Position numbers and translations under genes: made by a program. A stretch of 64,000 nt of DNA from Tenrec ecaudatus (taxonomy: Eukaryota; Chordata; Mammalia; Afrosoricida; Tenrecidae): NCBI RefSeq assembly GCF_050624435.1, contig NC_134531.1, forward strand, positions 253,160,812 to 253,224,811. The letters are read 5' to 3'. The notes under the pieces were generated by a model. It saw only the letters and a list, made by a program, of their open reading frames with translations, was not told the origin of the DNA and did not search any database. Shown one piece after another: positions 24,243 to 34,997 of the stretch. Numbering within the stretch: position 1 is the stretch's first letter; each line of letters begins with the position of its first letter.

Positions 24243-24436
24243 CAGTGGTTTTCAACCTTCCTAATGCCACGAACCTTTAATACAGTTCCCCATGTGGTGG
24301 TGACCCAGTAACCATACAAATTATTTTCGTTGCTACTTCATAGCTGAAATTTTGCTACTTTTATGAATCGGGTGAACCATGTGAATGGGGCGTTTGACCC
24401 CAGAAGGGGTTGTAACCCACAGGTTGAGAGCTACTG
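24243..24436. mobile_element. SPIN-type hAT MITE, with 8-bp direct repeats
   Basis: ~194 bp with inverted ends (cagtggttttcaacc ... ggttgagagctactg). Contains 'cttcctaatgcc', 'ctttaatacagttcc', 'gtggtgaccc', 'attttcgttgctacttcata', the hallmarks of SPIN_NA elements. The octamer acctacag lies at 24238-24245 and 24437-24444; it overlaps the terminal cag on the left, as expected if a cagcag collapsed to cag. Non-coding. Confidence 0.85.
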
Positions 24437-24479
24437 ACCTACAGCAACAACAATACCTGAAGATCATAGGAAGCAAAAT

Positions 24480-25130
24480 GTTATGAGGGGGTTACAAGGG
24501 GTAATAGTGTTAGCATTCCCATATTCACCTCTTGGTCCCGGGATCCACAAATCCTCATTACTGGAGAAGAGCACCGCATATTGGATGCTACCTCTGAGAC
24601 TAGAAATCTTCATGAAGAGCATTATCCCAAGCCTGCACTGTATTAACAGCTAAGGGGCACAATTATTGTGTCTTTTGAAAGTCATTCCGTCTTTCTATTG
24701 AGCCAACTGCTTCTGGATGATGGGGGCCATAGTCATTTACCCCTGCCATCAAGTGGAATCTGACTCAAAGGAGTCCTGGTGATACAGTGTTTACTCATAT
24801 GGTTGCTAAGCTCAAGGTCAGCTGTTCAAAAGAACCAGCCACTCCATAAGAGAAAGAGGACACTTTCTACTCCTACAAAGAGTTACAATCTCAGAAACTC
24901 ACAGAGGAAGTTTTACCTTATCTTAAAGGGTCACTGTGAGTTGAAATCAAATCAATGGCAGTGAGTAATGGGGAACATCAGTGAATTCCATGTTCCTGGG
25001 CCAATTGCCAGATTCATTTACTATGAAGTAAGCCTCTTGATCCCACCTCATCCCCATTTGACCTACCTGTTAGGCTTCTACACATTCAACTCTCCTGTTT
25101 CAAACTGTAGTGAATTATTGTAAACTTAAG
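24480..25130 (-). mobile_element. ERV-L pol (integrase region) relic, antisense, split by a SINE
   Basis: 'aactgcttctggatgatgggg' and, beyond the SINE, 'cagtgaattccatgttcctgggcc' and 'cattgccag..tcatttactatgaagtaagcctcttgatc' match antisense ERV-L/MaLR pol sequence from memory. Heavily decayed; no open frame. Old endogenous copy. Confidence 0.6.
24738..24968 (+). repeat. AfroSINE, preceded by a second SINE tail
   Basis: 'ggagtcctggtgatacag..gttgctaagctcaaggtcagctgttc' (tRNA-like head, from 24769) to 'gttgaaatcaaatcaatggcagtgagt'. A short piece at 24741-24768 (cctgccatcaagtggaatctg) is the tail of another SINE. 'atgggg' occurs on both sides of the block, a possible TSD. Confidence 0.75.
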
Positions 25131-25180
25131 CAGGTTGCTATGAATCAGAATCCACTTGATGGTAGTCAATTTTGAGTTTT
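25130..25180 (+). repeat. SINE tail fragment
   Basis: 'tgctatgaatcagaatccacttgatggtag' is the 3' part of an afrotherian SINE. Confidence 0.55.
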
Positions 25181-25182
25181 AA

Positions 25183-25455
25183 CCAGGTGGTGACTCCAAC
25201 TGGACTTACTGTTCCAGGTGTACAAATTAATACTTTTCCTGGTACCTGGTATGCAGATCTTGATCCAGACACTGTGTTTCTCAATTCTGGTCTCAAATGT
25301 TTACCAAAGTAGTTTGCCTTCATCTGGCAAGGGCAACAATTCACCTTCACAGACTTAACTCCAAGGCATACCAACTCTCCAGGACCCAAATCCTCCTGCT
25401 CTGGAATGACAATCAGTTGAAAGTTGTTCCTCTCAGTAATGTCTCACAGAATTCT
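25183..25455 (+). mobile_element. ERV-L pol (reverse transcriptase region) relic, sense
   Basis: 'aattaatacttttcctggtacctggtatgcag', 'agtttgccttcatctggcaagg', 'caattcaccttcacagac' and 'cataccaactctcc' match the ERV-L reverse transcriptase coding region known from mammals. No long open frame. It lies next to an integrase relic of opposite orientation, so the two are separate insertions or an inverted provirus. Confidence 0.65.
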
Positions 25456-25466
25456 CAGACTTTCTT

Positions 25467-25542
25467 TGGATTTTTTTAAGGATCATTTAATTGGGGTCTC
25501 TTACAACTCATAACAATCCATGCATCCATTGTGGAACAAGAT
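25467..25542 (-). mobile_element. L1 3' end fragment, antisense
   Basis: 'ggatcatttaattggggtctcttacaactc..aacaatccatgcatccattgtg' is the antisense terminus of the tenrec-type L1. Confidence 0.7.
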
Positions 25543-26555
25543 AGCATTATTAACAATCTAAACTAAGTAAAATTAAAAGTCACATAGAAATAACACAGCC
25601 GAATAATCACACCCACCCACAGGAACAATCCTGCCAGATCCAACAGTTTTCTCTTTCTCAGTTACCAGGTCGTTCTTCTCAAGGGCTCACCCAGCATGCA
25701 CACAGTAGGAATGCAGCCTTGGGTGAGCATTTAGGAAAGTTGCTTACCTCTCTGGTTAACAGATTGCTGTGGATAATTCTGGAGGGTTCCACCCATGATG
25801 TCCAGGATCTCTCTCCGTGTGGCTTACCCAGCCACAAAAGAATGGTGGTGGAGGGAAGGAAGCACAATAATAAAAACAGCAAACCTAAAGTCACAGCTGG
25901 TCTCAGTTATTTGTCAAGGTTTAAGTCCTGAGGCTGACTTCTGTGGTTGCCAATTGGTGTGGGAACACAGGATGGCCCCATCACTTTTGGGGGTGTTTTC
26001 ATTGTTTATCAAGACAGAAAGCATAAGAAGATGGGGGGGCAGGGTACACAAAAAAAACACAGAATCTGTCTTCCTGTCACATTCACTTTAGCCTCAGGGC
26101 ATTGCTAAGAGTCAGGGTGTTTGCAGGAGCTAAGTGACAGAGATGGAGACCAAGTGGTAGAATGTAGTCTCTGGCAAGGGATGTGTGGACCTGTGTCTCC
26201 TGTAGACCTCAAGGTGACCTGCAGTTCCAGAGTGATTCAGCCTCCTCTTTTGCAGCCTCCCAGTGTTGTGTCTGGCCTGACCCCTTTTCAGTGTCCTCGT
26301 CACCGCAGGGATGTGGAGGGAGGAGTGGTCGTGTCGTCTGTGGGACTAGATTGGGCCCTGGGTATTGCTCTGTTCCCCTGTGGTGTGAGGAGGAGGGGAT
26401 GGCTCACCTCTCTCTGCCTGGGCTCCCACAGATTGATCTGGATGGCAGGAGGGTGGCTGAGCTCCTGGTTGGCCAGCTGAGAAATTTTTGTTTTTCTAGA
26501 TCCCTTTGCATGGGTTCTACATGTAATCACATAAACAGAGAGATTAGAAGTCATA
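25543..26555. other. Unassigned, GC-richer region
   Basis: About 1 kb with no recognised family. Overlapping open frames on the plus strand (25795-26091, 26121-26480, 26183-26593) share no motif I recognise and are judged chance frames in GC-rich DNA. Confidence 0.35.
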
Positions 26556-26734
26556 TGCCTGAGAATTATGGAACACTCACATGGAATGCATAAACAGAAT
26601 CAAGGCATGTTGAAAGTAGTCAAAAATAAAATGGAACACAAAAGGATTGATGGCCTGGGCATTAGTAGCAGAAATGCATTGGCATTAGCCATTTCGAGTC
26701 AGACAATGATATGGTTTGCAATGACAATGCCTTA
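26556..26734 (+). mobile_element. RTE LINE ORF start fragment
   Basis: 'gaattatggaacactcacatggaatg' and 'aagtagtcaaaaataaaatggaac..ggcctgggcattag..cattggcattagccatttcgagtcagacaatgatatgg' match the beginning of the RTE endonuclease domain. Interrupted by the LTR that follows and resumed after 27190. Confidence 0.7.
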
Positions 26735-27190
26735 GGCTGAACCTTTTCAAAACGAGTGACATATATGTAGAAGAAAGAGCTTTATGTTAAGAAATAATTT
26801 CATATCAAGAAAGAGGCCTAGTAAAGTCCACGTGTCAGATGCTACCTGGAGCCTCCTCTAGACTCAAATAACTGCCAGGAGATGAATCAGGAAGCAAAGC
26901 AAGAAGCTTGGAGGCCACAGGCACAGCTGTGTGTATTCAAGGTCTGCAGGAACATGACACTGCATCAACAACTCCCAAGGACATCAGGCCGCATTTGTCC
27001 ACCTGAGACCTGATACCAAATCTGAGACAGCAAGAAGGCAATGAGGCACACCAGAGAAGTTTGTAATGTCACTCATTAAAAGGCCACGCCGATAAGCAGG
27101 CATTCTCAGCCTATGACTTGATTGAAGGGTTGGAATCCACCCCTACCTCCACATAGGTTCCATAAAGTTGATATAAAATCGAATCATCAA
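26735..27190 (-). mobile_element. ERV-L LTR, antisense, inside RTE
   Basis: 'gaagaaagagctttatgttaagaaat' near the start and 'ggcattctcagcctatgacttgattgaagggttggaatccacccc' near the end match the LTRs at 1.4 and 63.2 kb. Termini degraded. Confidence 0.6.
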
Positions 27191-27690
27191 AGCCAGGAAT
27201 GACAAATACAAGAGGATCAATGTTTAACTCATCTTCAAAAAGAACGTTTCAAGACCTCTCCTGGAGTACCAGGCTGTCTGTGATAAACTAGTTAATAGCT
27301 CTACAAAGAAGTCCAGTCCAACTATTATTAAAAGGCATGCATGAACTAAAGCTAATGATGAAGAATTTGAAGAATTCTATTATTTCCGTTTGAGGACTAT
27401 GTTGTGTCTGACCTTAGTCACGGTCTTTCCTATTGCTTTATGTGCATGTGACAGTTGGACAGTAACGATAGAAAATCATAAAGGAATCAATAAAGTTGAA
27501 TTGTGGTGCTGTTGAAAAATACTGTAATTTCCATGGACTGCTAAAAGAACAATCTAATCTTTATTGGAAGAAATCCAGCCAGCCTGTTCATTAGAAGCAA
27601 ACAGTGTGAGATGCTGTCTTACAGACGCTGAACCTGTTGTTATGTGAGACCAGTCCCTTGAGAAGGATATCATGTCCGGTGAAGTAGGAT
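27191..27690 (+). mobile_element. RTE LINE, endonuclease piece joined to 3' end (internal deletion)
   Basis: Resumes 'gccaggaatgacaaatacaagagg' (same point where 26734 left off), carries 'cgtttcaagacctctcctggagtac', then jumps at about 27390 to the 3' region ('gaggactatgttgtgtctgaccttagtcacgg'..'gagaccagtcccttgagaaggatatcatgtcc'). The reverse transcriptase core is missing. Confidence 0.72.
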
Positions 27691-27990
27691 TTGGTGTTAG
27701 GTGCCATTGAGACAGTTCTGACCCGAGACCCTGTGCACAGTAGAATGGAACACTGCATAGCCCTGTATCATCTTCACAATTTTTCCTATTCTTGAGCCCT
27801 TGGAAATGTAGACGGGCTGTGAAAAGGAGAAAACCCTCAAGAATATAGATTGACCCAGTGCCGGCAACCCTAGACTCAGGCGTGGGAGCCATTGTGACGA
27901 TGGCACAGGACCAGGCAGTGTTCTGTCCTGTTGTGCATGAGCTCACCATCGTTCAGAACCAACTCAATGGCTTCTAACAACAACAACAAA
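27691..27990. repeat. RTE/SINE tails in both orientations
   Basis: 27695-27830 is antisense (ggtgttaggtgccattgagacagttctgacc); 27840-27985 is sense (agactcaggcgtgggagccattgtgacgatggcacaggaccaggcag..ctaacaacaacaac). Together they can fold into an imperfect inverted repeat. Confidence 0.6.
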
Positions 27991-28265
27991 AACAGTGATT
28001 TCAGTTTTAAATTGATGAGGCATGCCATCAATATTCATCGATACTAACTGGTGATTGGAATGTGAAAGTTTATTACAAAGAGATAGGGAGAGTGGGGGTA
28101 AAACACCAAAAAGAGGAAGACCCCCAACAAGACGGATTGGTGCAGTGGGTGCAACCAAACGGGCTTAAATAGGACAGCAGTTCTGAGGGAGCAACCATTG
28201 TCTTCTCTAGCACATCAGATTGCTGAGTTAGAATGGACACCACACACCTCAAAACAACAGCAATC
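27991..28265 (+). repeat. Further RTE fragments
   Basis: 'actggtgattggaatgtgaaag' (endonuclease region) is followed by 'aagaggaagacccccaacaagacgg' and 'gagttagaatggacaccacac' from the RTE 3' end, another internally deleted copy. Confidence 0.55.
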
Positions 28266-29832
28266 AGACTTTGCATAGAGGCGGAATGGCCTTCCTCAAT
28301 CACAATGATTATTACTCTTTAGTTTACATATTTCTGTCTCTTTATTCTAACAGAATTTGATGGTAGATAATAGGAGTATCTTATGTTGTGAAGCTTAGCT
28401 AGGTTGGCAGTAAGCCTAATTGTGTGCATGGACATATGTGTGCATGCGTGTGTAAGAAGAAGCCATTGTACATCAGTAAATATGGGAAGGAATAGTTCAT
28501 AAATATTTTTGGAACTTCTTATTTATAATAAAAATTTAAATTCTCATTTCACAACATTGTAAAATGAATTCTATTAGAATTAAAGTGCTACACAGAAAAA
28601 TTCATGCTGTGAATAAAAGAAAATACAACTTATGTTCATAAATAATCTATGACTGAGAGAGCCATATACATTTTAACACAAGTGGAAAAATTAAATTGCT
28701 AGCCAATGGACACAGAATCATTAACTAAACAATCCTCTATTGATTCATGATACTCATATTATATACAAGAATTTAGATTTGGCAATTCTGTTTGCGCATT
28801 GCTCCATCTATTGGTTCTTGATCTAAAATTAAACATTTAATTACATTGGTGTTTCATCAAATATTTTAATATTTTATAAGAATCTCATATGTTTTACTAG
28901 TAAATTTTTTTCAAGAATATCTAGAATGCTTGAAATTTTAGCATTCTTTTTACTTGTCCCCTAGGAAGCTCTCTTTTGATGTTTATGGAGTCTAAATAAA
29001 TCTGTGAATTAATTTGAAAAGAGCCCCTCCCGTCAAAAAATGTACATCAAATATTAAGAAACAAGTGTAAATATTTAAACTATCAAACAAAACAGAAATC
29101 AGGAAGAGAAGATGAAGAAAATGAAAAAGGAAAATGTAAAAAGATTCAGTTAATATTAGACCTCAGATTACATAAAAGTATTCTAAACAAATAACTGTAA
29201 GATAAACTATATGAAAACAAATTAATAGGTATAATTTAAAATTTTATCAGACATAAAAATTATAAACAATATTAAGATTATTAGTACATTGAGAAATTAT
29301 TTGCAATGAATAGCCACAATTTTTAATATATTTTTTGGATATGACACATTTAAAAATAAACTTGGACCATGCAAAGAAAGCTGAGATCAAATTCAAATTC
29401 ATACCTTATTTCTAATCAATTATATGGCTTAAGTAACTAATAACTGAGAAATTGAAATATGTGTGAGTTTGTAAGATTATTACCAGGGGTCCCAAATATT
29501 TTTCCGTAATGCTAAATGAAAACAATCCATATACACCCAGTATATTTCTAGTATTTACTGAATACATGAAAACATGCAATATTTTCTAATTCTACATAGG
29601 AGTAGTCATTTAATTCCATCTTCATAGTAGAATTTAGATTTTGAAATACATTTAGCAGAACACTTCCTTTCATAACAGAAGGTAGTTAACCATTCATACA
29701 TTATTTGATTTAAAACCCCTCACAGTTTAGTGATGTACTATTTGATTTACAAAGTCCTCATTTACAGTGTCTCTGTATCTTGACTTTGAAAAAAGTTTAA
29801 TCAAAATCAATTAGTCTCGGGAGATATTTGTT
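28266..29832. other. AT-rich unassigned region
   Basis: No repeat or gene recognised in ~1.6 kb of AT-rich sequence upstream (plus sense) of the OR pseudogene fragment. Probably old, decayed cluster spacer. Confidence 0.4.
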
Positions 29833-30112
29833 TCAGATTGATATGCTTTCTATTCTTAATTTTTTCATAACATTTATTATTTCCTTATTTCTTAGACTAT
29901 AGATAAAAGGATTTGATACGGGCATTATTAGAGTATAAATATTCAAATTGGTATATCTTTATCCCCTCTGTACCTGAACTTGGCTGAGTGTACATGAGGG
30001 GAAGCGAGCCATAGAATAATGATATGGAAAGAAAGTGAGACACTCAAGTAGATAAGGCCTTGCCTCTTCTGTTTTTAAATTTCATTGGAAATTGGTGTAA
30101 AGTATGGTTTTT
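29833..30112 (-). pseudogene. Olfactory receptor (OR5K-like) C-terminal pseudogene fragment
   Basis: Read on the minus strand, this segment gives the last quarter of an OR5K-type receptor. It begins at the TM5/TM6 loop (catactttacacc matches the 'LYTIF' coding sequence of the 56 kb gene), continues through TM6 with a stop in the STC-SH motif, then 'SHFLSISLFYGSL', an extracellular loop broken by frameshifts, and ends with [18 protein letters not shown] and a natural TGA at 29833-29835. The upstream three quarters of the gene are absent; I see no similarity beyond about 30115. It is opposite in orientation to both intact genes, so it is either a partial inverted duplicate or the remnant of an inverted paralogue. 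Confidence 0.85.
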
Positions 30113-32330
30113 AATATTCTGTTTTCTTTTTTATTATAGTTTTTCTCTGTTTCACTTCATTTTTATTAGTTTTTTCTGGTTGTTTTGTATGTTTTCCTAT
30201 TTATGAAATTCAGGATAGGTTACCCTACACTGGATTCATGGTTTCTTGGGAATATGGGAGGGGAGGTTAGGGGCGAGGAAATGAGAATTTAAGAACAAAA
30301 ATGGCTGTTGGAATTTTAATCTTTAAAGTCATGAAACGACACTTTTATTTTGCTTTAAAACACTCACTTGGTGGTTGCTTGTTTCAGTTGCCTAGGAAAC
30401 AAATATATTAGCCAAACAAATTGAGATGTATGATTGATTGGCAGTGTGGCACCATTACAGCTTAAGTGGTGGGAGTTTCCTAAATGTAGAAGTATTTTGA
30501 GAAAAGGGGCCTTTCAAGAAATTCCTTCAGACTTCCAAGAAAATGTCAAGGGTTTTCTAGTAATTATGGTAAAAAGACATTATGAATATCAGTTCAAAAG
30601 AAGATTACAGAAACTATGTTAATTGTGTAAATACTCGAGTTATAGAAGTTCTGCCACACCTCCCCTCTGAGGCAGCCAATTCTAACTCAGTCCCCACTTC
30701 TGCTAGGAAGCTTTCGTTAACCAACCCAGGGGGAATTTTGTCCTCTCAATTACATTCAGAATGATGACAAGGGCAACAATTACTAACTCACATGAATGAA
30801 AACCAAAGAAGAGTCTTAGAAATTGTTTAGAAATGGGCATTCATTTTACTCTCTAGTTCTCAAAGGATATATTTAACTATTCCAATATAGAATGACTGTA
30901 ATGTTCAGGGGATTATGTCTCTCAGGTCTACAATGGTGTCAATGCCAAGACAATCCCCTTAGAATTATATTGCACCTTTAAACCATTCTCTACCAATGAC
31001 AAAAATATTATCATTGATCTGTTGGTGGAAATACTTGTCTAATTGATTCTGAGGATAGAGTTTCATTTCTTGATCTACTTTAAAATATAACATCAGGAAG
31101 AAACCAGCTGGCCTTTATACAACTTTGACTAGCGATATACAGGTGAGAATATACTTAAACTTAATTTTAAGAGAAATACTAATGTCCAGAAATATTTATT
31201 TCTCTGTTTTGGGATTTTTCTTATGAGTCTTATTTTTCAATCTTTTAAGTTTCCTAAAATACTGCCTTTAATTTATTATAGTTTAAGCAATAAATAAACA
31301 ACAATGATTTATTTGGATATTTTCTAACTTAAAGAGAAATATATATTTATACAAAATTAATAGTTAAATTCACAGTTTTATAATAGGATAGAATACACTA
31401 GTAGAGTTTTTAAAACATATCTGAACAATGTGGTTTGCCATAAAACATAACTATTAGATTTTATAATAAAGCGTATTTCAATTTTTTACTGTAATCACCT
31501 ATTAAATTGTAAGAACAAACGTTACAGTTTCAAGTGATATTTTTCACTCCCTGATGTAATTTTAGAGAGGTTCCTATTTCCCCTTTCTTATTGCACACAG
31601 AAATAAAATATCAATGAAAAGTTCACCTATTCCTGGTCAATTATAATCAACTGACCTAACTGCATGCAATCTTCTCATGCTGTGTGACTTCAAGCTGCCT
31701 AGGATAAAGCACTTAATAAAATAATCTTATTATGTAGACTTCAAATGGTGATACATATATATGTGATATATATTTTAACTTCAAGTTGACAAGGGTAAGT
31801 CATTTTACTTAAAAAGTACAATTTAATTAAAACGTCATTTAATTTAAAAGTGCAATTAGGTGTATTACAAATGATCATTTATTCATCTTTCTGAAAATTG
31901 TCAGCCTCAAATAATCTGAGATTTGTGTCAGAATTATCTTGAGGAAATTAAAAGTTAAATGTTTTTCTTAAATCTCTCTAAAAACTTTTGATCCTCTTGG
32001 AAACTTCATATTCCATGGAACAGAAGCTAAGCTTTTTAACTCTAAGGCGGTGTGTGTGAGTGTGTGTGTGTGTGGTGTGTGTGTGTTTGAGTTTGAAGAG
32101 AATATTGAGCAGGCACATTAGCTCAATAAATAATGATCCTTAAATTAACTAAAATAAACATAGGTGGATTGAAATAAAACATTGCCCAGTGGCTTAAATC
32201 TCTTATCGCTTAAGAAACATGTAATGGGTAGATAAACTGAAGTTTAATAATATGAATACCGCAGAGCTATAGAACATTGTGGAAGCATCTAAGTATGTAT
32301 AATTGTGGCAACCGTTGTCGCAGGAAGTAA
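30113..32330. other. AT-rich unassigned spacer with a TG microsatellite
   Basis: No gene or firmly recognised repeat. 32050-32092 is an interrupted (tg)n tract. Confidence 0.4.
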
Positions 32331-32490
32331 GCACAGAGGTGTAGTGGTCATCAGTTGGGCTGCTAACAACAAGGTCACCAGTTTGAAACCTCCTGCCCCT
32401 CTGAGGGAGAAAGACAGGGCTGTCTATTCCTCTAAAGAGTTCTGGACTCACTCTCAGGACCAGTTCTACAGTGTATACGAAAGGATTGCT
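32330..32490 (+). repeat. AfroSINE-type SINE
   Basis: 'gaggtgtagtggtcatcagttgggctgctaacaac' and 'ggtcaccagtttgaaacc' form the tRNA-like head, followed by 'tctattcctctaaagagttctgg' and 'caggaccagttctac'. Confidence 0.7.
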
Positions 32491-32519
32491 CTGATTTTTC
32501 CATTTTTCTTACTACAGTG

Positions 32520-32725
32520 GTCTCATGCGGGGATTGCATTGAGGACTGCCTTGGATACTGAAATCCCGGGATATATCTTAAATATGATATCCTATTTGCA
32601 TATACCCTATGCACTATCCTATTTGCGTATAGCCTATGCACTCATATATTTTAAATCATCTCCAGAGACTTATAATACCTCATACACTTCTCTTCAAATA
32701 ACAATCCAGCCACTTAACCTTACAC
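32520..32725 (+). mobile_element. Tigger-like DNA transposon relic with a 27-bp tandem duplication
   Basis: 'ttggatactgaaatcccggg', 'atttgcatataccctatgcac', 'tttaaatcatctccagag..cttataatacctcatac' match a common eutherian Tigger-type repeat. The unit at 32589-32615 is repeated directly at 32616-32642 with two mismatches. Confidence 0.6.
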
Positions 32726-33980
32726 TTTGACCAGCTATTTTCTTCTTTCCCACGCTCTCATCTACACACACTAATACTTTTGGTCCATTTTGCTCCATAG
32801 ATGTTCCCTTAACTTAAACCAAATAATTATCCTAAGATTGTACCAAGTTATCTTCTACAGGCAATGAGTAACAGTTCCCATTTCACCAGATCTTCAAAGC
32901 TTCTTAAACGGTTGGTTCCCCTTGGAGGTGGCAAAACTTAAGGAAAGGGTCACACAAAAAATCGTTAACAGTACAACATTTCTGAAAGTTCAACACGAAA
33001 ATTAGTGCACAGTGGAAAGAGTGATGAATCAAGTTTTTGCAAGTTGCAAGTTTCTTGGACAAATGGAGTCATGAGGAGAAAAATTTTGCAAAATAGAGAT
33101 ATCTTTATTATGGTTTCATAAGTTTCTCTAATTGTTCATAAATCTAAACATTCTTGATCAATTTCAAAATTATATTTCTTTTGATCTTTTTCTATCCCTG
33201 TTCTTTACTATTTTCTAGTATTCGCTCCTAGTGACTTATATAAGCTCTTTTGAACCTTCCTCATATTATTGTAAACCATTTCCCAATTTGAGTTGAACAT
33301 TTGATTTTACTTATGTTCTAGACAGACCTAATAATATAATGTATACTTTTTAACATTTCAGAGTTCTTCATTTCTTATTAGGGTTTCTTTATGTGCAGAC
33401 TTATGTGTAATTTCACATTGCAGGTATCCATTAGGTTACAACTGCCATGGAAGGTCTTCAGTGGAGCAACTTAGTGCTTTGCTTTCCTCCCCTCTTGGAT
33501 CTTGGCTTCCATCCACATCATTGTCCCTCCTAATCCTGCAAGTCACATGAAGTCGTGTATGTCGTCCTTCCCACTTTCAACGCACTTTGTTTTTAAGTGT
33601 ATATTCAGAGATAGTAAATTGCTAGGCATCTACGCATGAAATTAGTCATTTAAACATCACTGAACAACAACATATATACAATCATTGAAATAGTTTGAGA
33701 AGACTCATTTAGGGAATTTTAAATTATAAATCAGATTTACCTAGCTCACACCGATGAGTTTTTCTGTTTAGAATATTGCTCTCCAGATGTTAAAAGTCAT
33801 CATGTTGTTCTTCACAATATGATGTGAAGAAATGTAAATAGGTCATAGCATTAGGACAGTGATTCTTCCCAGAATTAGACATGCACAAAATCCAGGGGAC
33901 AGAGGGAGGAATTATAGAGAACATTCCTTTCCCTCCTGGATTAGAAAAAACTCAAAGGTGAGTTGAGCCTATTATGAGTT
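32726..33980. other. Unassigned region upstream of the first OR gene
   Basis: About 1.25 kb, AT-rich, where an upstream non-coding OR exon or promoter might lie. I see no element I can name. Confidence 0.35.
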
Positions 33981-33999
33981 AGCATGAACTTCTCAGGAA

Positions 34000-34017
34000 A
34001 TTTTTTTTTCTCAACAG
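34000..34017 (+). promoter_or_regulatory. Splice acceptor before the first OR coding exon
   Basis: A run of ten pyrimidines, then tcaacag with the AG at 34016-34017, 11 nt before the ATG. Olfactory receptor genes usually join one or more upstream non-coding exons to a single coding exon here. The second OR gene has its acceptor at almost the same distance from its ATG, which supports the call. A donor-like aaaggtgagt lies at 33955-33964, but it would leave an intron of only about 60 nt, so the true upstream exon is probably farther away. Confidence 0.7.
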
Positions 34018-34028
34018 AGAAGACAGGA

Positions 34029-34997
34029 ATGGCTGCTACAAACCATACAATGAAAACCGAGTTTATCCTGGCCGGATTTATGGATCACCCAGAACTGAAG
34101 ACACTAATGTTTGTGGTGTTCTTTGTCATCTATATGGTCACCATGGTGGGCAATCTTGGATTGGTGGTATTGATTTCCACGGAGCGCCGTCTGCACACAC
34201 CCATGTACATCTTTCTGGGAAACCTGGCCCTTGTGGATTCTTGCTGTGCTTGTGCCATTACGCCCAAGATGTTAACAAACTTCTTTTCTGAGGACAGAAT
34301 AGTTTCACTCTGTGAATGTATAGTACAATTCTATTTTCTTTGCACTGTGGAAACTGCAGACTGCTTTCTCCTGGCTGCAATGGCCTATGACCGCTACGTG
34401 GCCATATGCAGTCCACTGCAGTACCACACCATGATGTCAAAGCAACTCTGCATTCAGTTGACCACAGGAGCCTTCATAGCTGGAAATCTGCATTCCATGA
34501 TTCATGTGGGGCTTTTATTTAGGCTAGCTTTCTGTGGAGATAATCACATCAACCATTTTTTTTGTGATATTCTTCCTTTATACAGACTCTCCTGCGTTGA
34601 CCCCTATATCAATGAAATAGTATTATTTATCGTTTCAGGATCAATTCAAGTCTTCACTATAGGCAGTGTCTTAATATCTTATGTCTTAATCCTTTTCACT
34701 ATTTTTAAAATGAAATCCAAGGAGGGAAGAGCCAAAGCCTTCTCTACCTGTGCATCCCACTTACTGTCCGTCTCATTATACTATGGCTCTATTTTCTTCA
34801 TGTACATTCGACCAAACTTGCTGGAAGAAGGAGACCAAGATATACCAGCTGCTATCTTGTTTACAATTGTAGTTCCCCTATTAAATCCTTTCATCTATAG
34901 CCTGAGAAATAAGGAAGTAATAAGTGCTCTGAAAAAAATTCTGAAGATGAAATCTCAGGAAAGTCGGAAACAAATGACAGCTACTGTGGCTCAATGA
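34029..34997 (+). CDS. OR5K1: Olfactory receptor, OR5K1-like, intact single coding exon
   Basis: Class A seven-transmembrane odorant receptor, expected in the plasma membrane of olfactory neuron cilia, signalling through Golf. The chosen start gives 322 residues; the reading frame stays open upstream to 33984, but that part crosses a good splice acceptor (T-rich tract then AG at 34016-34017), so the ATG 11 nt into the exon is the real start. Visible hallmarks: N-glycosylation site N5-H-T, GN at 41-42 in TM1, LHTPMY at 55-60, [10 protein letters not shown] at 118-127 at the end of TM3, C97/C179 disulfide pair with C169 and C189, SY at 217-218 in TM5, KAFSTCASH at 236-244 in TM6 and PLLNPFIYS at 283-291 in TM7. 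Internal runs such as [11 protein letters not shown] and [11 protein letters not shown] are those I know from the OR5K1/OR5K2 group. The C-terminal tail is about 14 residues longer than human OR5K1. No stop or frameshift. Subfamily is sure; one-to-one orthology is not. The ligand cannot be read from sequence. Confidence 0.93.
   Translation: MAATNHTMKTEFILAGFMDHPELKTLMFVVFFVIYMVTMVGNLGLVVLISTERRLHTPMYIFLGNLALVDSCCACAITPKMLTNFFSEDRIVSLCECIVQFYFLCTVETADCFLLAAMAYDRYVAICSPLQYHTMMSKQLCIQLTTGAFIAGNLHSMIHVGLLFRLAFCGDNHINHFFCDILPLYRLSCVDPYINEIVLFIVSGSIQVFTIGSVLISYVLILFTIFKMKSKEGRAKAFSTCASHLLSVSLYYGSIFFMYIRPNLLEEGDQDIPAAILFTIVVPLLNPFIYSLRNKEVISALKKILKMKSQESRKQMTATVAQ

Noticed and set aside
33984-34028. 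Upstream in-frame ATG for the first OR gene
   Set aside because: The extra 15 codons cross the pyrimidine tract and AG of a splice acceptor; the OR family starts at the later ATG.
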